From: Bdellovibrionales bacterium
Lineage (GTDB): Bacteria > Bdellovibrionota > JAFGOL01
Reading direction: 5' to 3'
NCBI GenBank assembly: GCA_022710165.1
Contig: JAKLHL010000063.1
Location: 1-8,055, forward strand
Length of the DNA stretch: 8,055 nt
Of the stretch, positions 1 to 6,131 are shown in pieces; position 1 is the first letter of the stretch; the number at the start of each line of letters is the position of its first letter. The position numbers and the translations under genes are program-made. Under the pieces are notes generated by a model. It had not been told where the DNA came from, made no database searches, and saw only the letters and a program-made list of their open reading frames with translations.

Positions 1-505
1 TGGCGTAATAATCTTTTATGAGCTCTTCTTTTACATTTATGTGGTCAAGGATTATCTTGGACATTATTTTTTCTATCATGATCTTTTGGCGTATCTCTTC
101 TGTCCAGTCCTCGTAATCTTTGAACTGATTGAATAAAAGCTGGTCCAGTTCCTGTTTTGTATATCCGTAAGTTATGTTCTTTATATATCTGTTAAGCTCT
201 TTGTCTGTTACCGTTATATCTTTCTTTTTGGCCTCTTTAAGCAGAAGGGTCTCGACTATCATTCTGCCCAGGAGGCTATTCTTTATCTTTGCTAAATTAG
301 CTTCTGCATATTCTGGCTGATAATTGGATTTTAGATTGTTAAGCCTTTCTTCGAATGAAATTGTCTTTATGACCACGCCGTCAACTATAGCAATAGTGTT
401 TTGGTCCAGTTTAGGTCTGTTCTTTTTGTATATATACCAACCGCCCCACGAAACGGCGAAAAGGACCACCAATATTAATGCCAGTTTTTTTCTTAGAAAT
501 ATCAT
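1..505 (-). CDS. Membrane-anchored SurA-N/PpiC-type folding factor (C-terminus cut off by window edge)
   Basis: The reading frame stays open from an ATG at 505 to the window edge, giving 168 residues of a longer protein. It starts MIFLRKK, followed by a hydrophobic segment (about residues 8-25, ending GGWYIYKK). There is no lipobox cysteine, so it is probably an uncleaved anchor with the rest in the periplasm. Residues 38-168 follow the SurA N-terminal pattern: a strand IAIVDGVVI, a helix-rich stretch with MIVETLLLKEAKKKDI, then VTDKELNRYI, and near the edge NVKEELIKDYYA, which in this family leads into the parvulin (PpiC) domain. That domain lies outside the window, so catalytic ability cannot be judged. 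The start overlaps the upstream stop codon as ATGA (502-505), implying translational coupling; no independent Shine-Dalgarno is visible. By family it is a chaperone/prolyl isomerase for envelope proteins. The assignment is from sequence pattern only. Confidence 0.8.
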   Translation of the reverse strand, partial: MIFLRKKLALILVVLFAVSWGGWYIYKKNRPKLDQNTIAIVDGVVIKTISFEERLNNLKSNYQPEYAEANLAKIKNSLLGRMIVETLLLKEAKKKDITVTDKELNRYIKNITYGYTKQELDQLLFNQFKDYEDWTEEIRQKIMIEKIMSKIILDHINVKEELIKDYYA

Positions 506-1296
506 TTTATATCAATTATAGAGGAATATTTTTGGCGTAAAGCTTTTATTTGTGCCGTCCTGGCCTGAGATACTCCGTTCGCTTTGAGTATTTCATTTAT
601 CGGGCCATAGTCGCCTGAAGAAATAGGATATACCTTGAGGACCCTTATTATGGTGAAGTAGTTAGGGCCTGCTAATATTGAGGATATCTCTAACGGTTTT
701 AAGTTGCTGACCTCTTCTTTTTCTTCTGCGGAGAGTAGCGGGCTTGGCATTCTATCAAAAGTCCCTGTTAAGGCTGTCTGGTCATTCTTGGAATATTTTT
801 CTATCTGTGCCTCAAATGTGGTCCTTTTATTTTGTATATCGCTCCTTATTATGGAGAGTTTTGAATAAACATCTTTTTTGTTGGCATCGCTGTCTGGATT
901 AAATGCCACCGCTATCCTGTTCATTTTTACTATGGGGTATCTTTTGTAGTAATTGAGTATTTCTTGTCTGCTGTATTTCTTGTTTCGGAACCTTGAATCT
1001 ACTGTCTTTGATAAATAAAAATTATATAAAGCCCCATCAATGGCATCTGCAGCTTCTTTTGTCTGATCAAGGCCTATGCTCTTTGACTCAAGAACAGCCA
1101 ATTTCATGTTTATTATATAGTCCAGAACAAGATCATCGTCAGCGACCATTTCCTTTGGTGCCCCTGAGTTGTACAAGTGTGTTCGGAACCTTGCAACGTC
1201 CTCTGTGCTTATCTGTTCTGTGCCTATTACAGCAAGGACCTTTGAATAAACAGGCATCGATATGATCAAAGCAAGAACCATTATCATCCTTTTCAA
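502..1296 (-). CDS. Secreted SurA-like chaperone with degenerate parvulin domain
   Basis: 264 residues. Residues 1-18 form a signal peptide (MKRM, hydrophobic core, possible cleavage after VYS18), so the protein is exported. Residues 19-120 match the SurA N-terminal chaperone region (KVLAVIGTEQIS, then helices). Residues 123-224 follow a PpiC rotamase domain: MNRIAVAF where active parvulins have an RHILV-type strand, FEAQIEKYSKND, NLKPLEISSIL, and YFTIIRVLKVYP where others have GYHIIKV. Both family histidines are replaced (R127 and T215 by my alignment), so prolyl isomerase activity is doubtful and a chaperone role is likelier; that is inference. It is shorter than E. coli SurA (428 aa) and has only one parvulin domain. 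A strong Shine-Dalgarno (1306-1312) sits 9 bases before the ATG and touches the mfd stop. The next gene downstream overlaps it by ATGA, so the pair is co-translated. Confidence 0.82.
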   Translation of the reverse strand: MKRMIMVLALIISMPVYSKVLAVIGTEQISTEDVARFRTHLYNSGAPKEMVADDDLVLDYIINMKLAVLESKSIGLDQTKEAADAIDGALYNFYLSKTVDSRFRNKKYSRQEILNYYKRYPIVKMNRIAVAFNPDSDANKKDVYSKLSIIRSDIQNKRTTFEAQIEKYSKNDQTALTGTFDRMPSPLLSAEEKEEVSNLKPLEISSILAGPNYFTIIRVLKVYPISSGDYGPINEILKANGVSQARTAQIKALRQKYSSIIDIK

Positions 1297-1305
1297 TTTA
1301 TTTAT

Positions 1306-1312
1306 CCTCCTT
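1306..1312 (-). promoter_or_regulatory. Shine-Dalgarno for the SurA-like gene, abutting the mfd stop
   Basis: On the minus strand the sequence reads AAGGAGG, a full-strength ribosome site, with 9 bases to the ATG at 1296. Its two adenines are part of the mfd TAA stop (1311-1313), so ribosomes finishing mfd uncover it directly. This fixes the start of the SurA-like gene. Confidence 0.9.
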
Positions 1313-4300
1313 ACAGCAGCCCTGTCCTTGAAATGAAATTACGTATCTCTTTTATAGCACTTCTCCAATCGTTGTCATCTATATTAGATATGAGTTTCAT
1401 GTCAGGGGTTATTCGGTATTTGTCGGGTTGTTTAGTGACCATTTCAACTATTACCTCTGGCACGACCCTTGTGTTGCTGAGGAATGAATATACAAGTTTG
1501 CCAGAACCTATCTTTATATTGCTCACGTTCAATGGTGCCAGAAGTATCTTTATTTCCATCAAGGACAACAGGTTCTTTAGCTCTTCTGGGGTATCGCCGT
1601 AACGATCTTTTATCTCTTCTTCTATTTGTAAAAGTTCAGATGAGGACCTTGCGTTTGAGAGCTTCTTGTAAAAATAAAGTCTTTGTCCAACATCAGACAT
1701 GTAGTCTTCAGGTATGAAGGCAGGGATGTTTATTGATATCTCAGGCTCTATCCTTTCCTCTATTCTGTGCTCTTCGCCTTTTAGGTCATCTACCGCCTCT
1801 TGTATGAGCTTTAGGTATTCTTCAAGACCTATATCCTCTATAAAACCACTTTGTGACGAGCCTAGTATCTCTCCAGCCCCTCTGAACTCAAGGTCGTAGC
1901 TTGCTATGTTAAAACCAGAACCGAGCTCGGTGAACCTTTGCAGGGTCTTTATCCTTTCCATTGCGGATTTACCTATCATGAAGTTGGAAGGGACTAGAAG
2001 ATAACAAAAAGCCCTGGATGGCGACCTGCCGACCCTTCCCCTTATTTGATATAGCTGTGAAAGCCCGAACATGTCAGCCCTGTTTATTATTATTGTGTTA
2101 GCGTTGGGTATGTCTATACCGGATTCAATTATAGACGTAGATAAAAGGACATCTGCCTCTCTGTTGTAGAAAGATATCATTTTTTCCTCTAGGTCTTTTG
2201 ATCCCATTTGTCCATGTGCGACCGTTATATTTGCTTCAGGGACTATCTCTTTTAGCTTTTTATGTATCTCTTCAAGGTCCTGTATCCTGTTGTGAAGGAA
2301 GAACACCTGGCCGCCTCTTTTTAGTTCGTACATCACAGCTTTTCTTATTAACTTTGAACTGAACTTGGAAACGAAGGTCTTTATGGGCAGTCTGTTCACT
2401 GGTGGCGTAGTTATTATGCTTATGTCCTTAAGCCCGACGAGCGCCATGTTAAGGGTCCTTGGTATTGGTGTTGCTGTCATGGTTATTGCATCAACGTTCT
2501 TTGATATCTCTTTTATCCTTTCTTTTTGCTGCACTCCGAACCGGTGTTCCTCGTCAACGATCAAAAGTCCAAGGTCTTTGAATTTTATGTCCCTGCTTAT
2601 AAGACGGTGTGTCCCTATTATTATGTCTACTTTTCCTGCTTCAAGTTTTGACAAGGCTTGCTTTTGTTCTTTTGTGGTCTTGAACCTTGTTAGCAGCTCT
2701 ATGTTGACCGGATAATCCTGGAATCTTTTTTGGAATATCCTAAAATGCTGGAATGATAAAACTGTAGTTGGTGCAAGGACAGCAACTTGTTTACCGTCCT
2801 TTACAGCCTTGAATGCAGCCCTTATGGCAACCTCTGTCTTGCCAAACCCGACATCACCACAAACAAGCCTATCCATAGCCTTTGGTGATTCCATGTCGGA
2901 CATGACATCGTTAATTGCTTTTAGCTGATCGTTCGTTTCTTCGAACTCAAACTCAGATTCAAATCTATAAAAGATCTCGTCAGGAGGAGAAAAAGAGTAT
3001 CCCTTATTTAACGCCCTTTCAGACTGAAGCTTGATCAGTTTGTGGGCTATATCCATGGTCGCTTTCTTTGCCCTCGATCTTTTTTTGTTCCAGGTAGCCC
3101 CGCCCAGTTTATCAAGTACTGCTTTGTGCCCGCCTTGTGCTATGTATCTTTGAACGCTGCTTAGCCTATGTACAGGAAGGAGCAGAAGGTCGTGACCAGA
3201 GTATTCTATCTGAAAATAGTCGCTTTCTATGCCATCTATCTCCATTTTAAAAAGACCTCTATATATCCCAACGCCGTGTTTTGAGTGTACAACATAGTCG
3301 TTAAGTTTTAGTTCTTTGAAGAGGTTAAGAAAAGCGTCTTGCTGTTTTGATGGTTCAATGTTCTTGTGTTTTTCGCCGAAGATCTCGTTCTCTGATATCA
3401 CCCAAAGCATCTTTGATCTTAATGTGAACCCTTCTGGAAGATCAGATATACATATTGCAGGTGTATGCGCCTCTTTATCGTAAATAAGTTCGTTTAGTGT
3501 CGTATTCTTGAATATCCTGATGTCTTTTTCTGAGTCTCCAAGTATGAATATCAGCCTTTCTGCCTGATGTTCGGTCCTGCATGTATATATTATCCTGTAT
3601 CCCTGTGCTTTCTTTTGTTTGTGGAATTCCTTTAGGCTTTCTACTGATCCAGCTCCGTGGTGCTTTAGGCCTTTTAACAGTTCGTGTTCTTTAACGTCTT
3701 CCTTAAGCGAGATGCTGTTAACTTCTTTATCGTCTTCAGAGGCATATTCTATTGAATATACTTTTGTTATGTTCTTTTCTTGTAACTTTTCCCAATGTCT
3801 TCCAGCAAGGTACAGGTCTTTTAATGGATATGGTATGGAGCCTTCTGAATCAAGGCCTACGTCAGAATCGCTTGGCTGAGAAGGTTTTAACTCCTCGAAT
3901 AAGTGTTCGTCGTAGAAAAACACCTCTGTGTCTTTAGGGAGGTGCTCATGTATGGTAGAAAGACTTTCATGGAAGAAAGGCATAAAGTATTCTATCCCAG
4001 GGAAATAGACCTTGTTATCTACGATGTCGGTTATTTGTTCGCGTATATCTTTTCTTATATGATTTTTGTCACAGTGCTCTTTAAAGCGTTCTTTGAAAAG
4101 TTGGATACTTTGTTCTGAGAAAGATATCTCCCTCGCCGGTATTATAGTTACATCATTAGTTTTTGATATGGTCCTTTGTGTGGAGGGGTTAAAGAACTTT
4201 ATAAGATCTACATATTCCCCGACGAGCTCTATCCTGAAAGGCTGTTCGTGATATGGGGAATATATGTCTATCAGATTACCTTTTATTGAGAACTGTCCAA

Positions 4301-4739
4301 CGCTATCTACAATATCCATCCTCTCATATCCTGAAGATACAAGGTCAATTGATAAAAGGTCCCTGTCTATTTTTGTGTTGATAGTGATCTTTTTGCTGAA
4401 CCTGGATATGTAGTCTGAAGGCACCATTTTAAGAGAAATGGCAGGTAACGAGGTAACGAGGATGGTGTTGTCCTTTATAGCCCCGATTGAGTATATAGAG
4501 GAGATCCTGTTGGACTGGATATCTATATCAGGAGAGTTTTGATATTCCGGTGCAGAGTCCCATTCAGGGAACATCAGTATGTGTTGTTCTTTCCTTTTTA
4601 GTGCACACAAGGCCTTGAAGAGTTTTTCACACATCAACCCATCTGGAGTAACTATCATTACCGGTGCTTTTTTTTCAGGGGTTGTGCTTATATACGCCAA
4701 GACCGATGCGGGGACTGAAGTTATTATCTTATGATCCAT
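1311..4739 (-). CDS. mfd: Transcription-repair coupling factor Mfd
   Basis: 1142 residues, essentially full length (E. coli Mfd is 1148). Mfd recognises RNA polymerase stalled at DNA damage, pushes it off by ATP-driven translocation and recruits UvrA. Domains in order: UvrB-like D1-D2 (about 1-330); the RNA-polymerase-interacting, CarD-like domain (about 476-540, with YVVHSKHGVGIYRG and LLLLPVHRL); the SF2 translocase (about 585-960); and the C-terminal autoinhibitory D7 domain (about 1005-1140). Translocase motifs are intact: the FEFEETNDQ entry motif, Walker A GDVGFGKTE (628-636), GTHRLISRD (709-717), DEEH (729-732), TATPIPRT (755-762) and QIRGRVGRS (898-906). In the UvrA-contacting strand, E. 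coli R165, R181 and F185 correspond by my alignment to K153, R169 and V173. The ATG overlaps the end of the upstream sigma-like gene by 11 bases, and no close Shine-Dalgarno is seen, so translation is probably coupled. Confidence 0.99.
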   Translation of the reverse strand: MDHKIITSVPASVLAYISTTPEKKAPVMIVTPDGLMCEKLFKALCALKRKEQHILMFPEWDSAPEYQNSPDIDIQSNRISSIYSIGAIKDNTILVTSLPAISLKMVPSDYISRFSKKITINTKIDRDLLSIDLVSSGYERMDIVDSVGQFSIKGNLIDIYSPYHEQPFRIELVGEYVDLIKFFNPSTQRTISKTNDVTIIPAREISFSEQSIQLFKERFKEHCDKNHIRKDIREQITDIVDNKVYFPGIEYFMPFFHESLSTIHEHLPKDTEVFFYDEHLFEELKPSQPSDSDVGLDSEGSIPYPLKDLYLAGRHWEKLQEKNITKVYSIEYASEDDKEVNSISLKEDVKEHELLKGLKHHGAGSVESLKEFHKQKKAQGYRIIYTCRTEHQAERLIFILGDSEKDIRIFKNTTLNELIYDKEAHTPAICISDLPEGFTLRSKMLWVISENEIFGEKHKNIEPSKQQDAFLNLFKELKLNDYVVHSKHGVGIYRGLFKMEIDGIESDYFQIEYSGHDLLLLPVHRLSSVQRYIAQGGHKAVLDKLGGATWNKKRSRAKKATMDIAHKLIKLQSERALNKGYSFSPPDEIFYRFESEFEFEETNDQLKAINDVMSDMESPKAMDRLVCGDVGFGKTEVAIRAAFKAVKDGKQVAVLAPTTVLSFQHFRIFQKRFQDYPVNIELLTRFKTTKEQKQALSKLEAGKVDIIIGTHRLISRDIKFKDLGLLIVDEEHRFGVQQKERIKEISKNVDAITMTATPIPRTLNMALVGLKDISIITTPPVNRLPIKTFVSKFSSKLIRKAVMYELKRGGQVFFLHNRIQDLEEIHKKLKEIVPEANITVAHGQMGSKDLEEKMISFYNREADVLLSTSIIESGIDIPNANTIIINRADMFGLSQLYQIRGRVGRSPSRAFCYLLVPSNFMIGKSAMERIKTLQRFTELGSGFNIASYDLEFRGAGEILGSSQSGFIEDIGLEEYLKLIQEAVDDLKGEEHRIEERIEPEISINIPAFIPEDYMSDVGQRLYFYKKLSNARSSSELLQIEEEIKDRYGDTPEELKNLLSLMEIKILLAPLNVSNIKIGSGKLVYSFLSNTRVVPEVIVEMVTKQPDKYRITPDMKLISNIDDNDWRSAIKEIRNFISRTGLL

Positions 4740-5970
4740 TAGGTGTGATGTTTAGCTCCACTTTTATTATGTCATCAGGCGCTTTTTCGTTAACCAATTC
4801 TTCGCTGATGGTCGTATCTTTGAATTCCTTTATTTTTTCAAGCAAAGATACTTTGCTCTGTTTCTCTATATTGAACTCTTGTCTGAGTTCATCTTGATTG
4901 ATGTTCTGCTCAGAGTGTCCGGCCGTATAGGAAAAAAGGTCCATTATTTCTTTAATACTGGTCTTTGTCTTATCCATTTCCGATAAAGGAGTTGGTATAT
5001 TTATCTTGATGACGGTCCTATATTCTGCCACAGGTACAACATCACCAGCAGCTGCTTGTGTTGCTGTGCTGTTCGCTGGTTGGGCCTTACTCTGGTACAT
5101 GAAGTAGTAGTAAATACCAGCGGCAGACAACAACAATACAGACAGGATGACAAGACGTGTTTTCCATCCCGTCCTTACGTAATGTATGGCGGTATCGTCT
5201 ATAACCTTGCCTTCTAAACGCTCAAAGATCATGTTGTTTGACCTGTCAGGTGCCTTTTCATCGTTAGCAGACCCTATAAGGTCATTTATCCTTTCATTCC
5301 AGGTATAGAAATTCTTACAGGCTGTACATTTTGATATATGCCTCGAGATCTTTGATTGCTCTTCTTTTGAGAGCAGCCCAAGGCTGTATTGTGGCTCCAT
5401 GTTCCTGGTAGAAAAACAGAGCTTGCTTATCTCGTGCTGGTGCAAGTCTTTGGGGTTCTTTAATGTAGAATATATCGCCCTGGCAAGCTCAGTCCTTATT
5501 CTTCCGAGCTTGATCAATATTGCGCCGGTGCTGGTTGAGAATATAGTCGCCAGCTCATTTATATTGGCACGGTGTCTTATGGCCATCATGGCTATCAGGC
5601 GGTCCTTTGGATCCAAATATTCCAGTATCTCATGAACATTAATACCTTTAAGATCTACGGGGTGGATAGAGCTTATATCGACTGGCGCTTTTAATTCCTT
5701 TATATTAAACGCTCTTTTTTTTGTGGTCCTTTTATCTTTGCATACAACGTCTTTAGTCTTGTCATAAACCACAAGATGAACGGGATATTTTACCCTGGTG
5801 TTCTTTATTGACTTGAATATGTCTATGAAGGTCTCGCAGAAAAGTTCATCTTTAACGGTTCTTTGTTTTGGAAGACAAGCATAGTTGATAAGGTCGTAAA
5901 CCCTGTCTTTGTATTCGTTGATAAGTATTGATAGATTTATAAGTCTGTTCTGCATTTTGGGGGCCATCAT
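4729..5970 (-). CDS. Sigma-factor-like / zinc anti-sigma-like / transmembrane fusion protein
   Basis: 413 residues from the ATG at 5970, the first ATG in the frame; other possible starts are the ATGs at 5967 and 5955. Residues 13-77 resemble an ECF sigma region 2 (INEYKDRVYDLINYA, then ELFCETFIDIFKSI), though the following region 2.3/2.4-like part is degenerate and lacks the usual tryptophan. Residues 116-170 resemble sigma region 4: LDPKDRLIAMMAIRHRANI, then a helix-turn-helix with ELATIFSTSTGAILIKLGRI. Residues 185-218 carry C185-X25-H211-X3-C215-X2-C218, the ligand pattern of zinc-binding anti-sigma (ZAS/zf-HC2) domains. A transmembrane helix follows at about 272-291, then some 120 residues with a low-complexity Ala/Thr/Gln stretch and a charged helical tail, presumably outside the inner membrane. 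The layout suggests a membrane-tethered regulator holding its own inhibitor. It heads the operon with mfd and two folding factors. Activity as a true sigma factor is inference, and the target promoters are unknown. Confidence 0.75.
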   Translation of the reverse strand: MMAPKMQNRLINLSILINEYKDRVYDLINYACLPKQRTVKDELFCETFIDIFKSIKNTRVKYPVHLVVYDKTKDVVCKDKRTTKKRAFNIKELKAPVDISSIHPVDLKGINVHEILEYLDPKDRLIAMMAIRHRANINELATIFSTSTGAILIKLGRIRTELARAIYSTLKNPKDLHQHEISKLCFSTRNMEPQYSLGLLSKEEQSKISRHISKCTACKNFYTWNERINDLIGSANDEKAPDRSNNMIFERLEGKVIDDTAIHYVRTGWKTRLVILSVLLLSAAGIYYYFMYQSKAQPANSTATQAAAGDVVPVAEYRTVIKINIPTPLSEMDKTKTSIKEIMDLFSYTAGHSEQNINQDELRQEFNIEKQSKVSLLEKIKEFKDTTISEELVNEKAPDDIIKVELNITPNGS

Positions 5971-6011
5971 ACCACTTGATTTAATTATGTAAAAGCGGTT
6001 AAATACCAAAA
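5971..6011. other. Short divergent intergenic region
   Basis: These 41 bases are all that separates the ATG of the minus-strand sigma-like gene (5970) from the ATG of the plus-strand lipoprotein gene (6012). The region is AT-rich and must hold, or lie next to, both promoters. On the minus strand CATAAT (5984-5989) is a -10-like hexamer, but I find no convincing -35 at proper spacing. Neither gene has a recognisable Shine-Dalgarno here. Confidence 0.6.
5976..6004 (+). promoter_or_regulatory. Possible promoter of the lipoprotein-dapF-folK operon
   Basis: TTGATT (5976-5981, 4 of 6 to the -35 consensus) and TTAAAT (5999-6004, 4 of 6 to the -10 consensus) are separated by exactly 17 bases. A start site about 7 bases downstream would fall at the first ATG (6012), giving a leaderless or nearly leaderless transcript, which fits the missing Shine-Dalgarno. 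Both hexamers are imperfect and the region is AT-rich, so this is tentative. Confidence 0.3.
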
Positions 6012-6131
6012 ATGATGGGTAGAATTCTGATTATTTTTACGGCGTTGTGTGTTATTGGTTCTTGCGGAGTTAAAAAACCGCCGCTTCCTCCTTTGAAGGA
6101 AAGGCCGAATCAAGAGGAGAAACAGAAATGA
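6012..6131 (+). CDS. 39-residue lipoprotein, LptM/YifL-family-like
   Basis: A short ORF beginning ATGATG and ending TGA. It encodes a short basic start (MMGR), a hydrophobic core (ILIIFTALCVIG) and a lipobox VIGSC with the lipidated cysteine at residue 18. The mature part of only 22 residues reads CGVKKPPLPP and then a charged tail. The CG-x-K-x-P-L-x-x-P pattern just after the lipobox is characteristic of the YifL/LptM-type lipoproteins. In E. coli yifL (lptM) is directly upstream of dapF, and LptM assists oxidative maturation of the LptD/E LPS translocon. Here the TGA overlaps the ATG of the DapF-fold gene (ATGA, 6128-6131), reproducing that neighbourhood. No Shine-Dalgarno precedes it. The mature part is shorter than in E. 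coli, so the exact function is inferred from pattern and position. Confidence 0.75.
   Translation: MMGRILIIFTALCVIGSCGVKKPPLPPLKERPNQEEKQK
6115..6119 (+). promoter_or_regulatory. Shine-Dalgarno for the DapF-fold gene
   Basis: AGGAG lies 8 bases before the ATG at 6128, favouring that codon over the adjacent ATG at 6131 (11 bases). It lies inside the coding sequence of the small lipoprotein. Confidence 0.75.

Noticed and set aside
2365..2715. 116-codon plus-strand open frame inside mfd
   Set aside because: It is antisense to the Mfd translocase motifs, and its hydrophobic Ser/Leu/Ile-rich product is a by-product of the coding strand's composition.
5971..6009. Upstream extension of the sigma-like gene to a TTG at 6009
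   Set aside because: It would put the start 2 bases from the divergent lipoprotein ATG and leave no promoter space. The added 13 residues match nothing in sigma factors, and an ATG-ATG follows at 5970.
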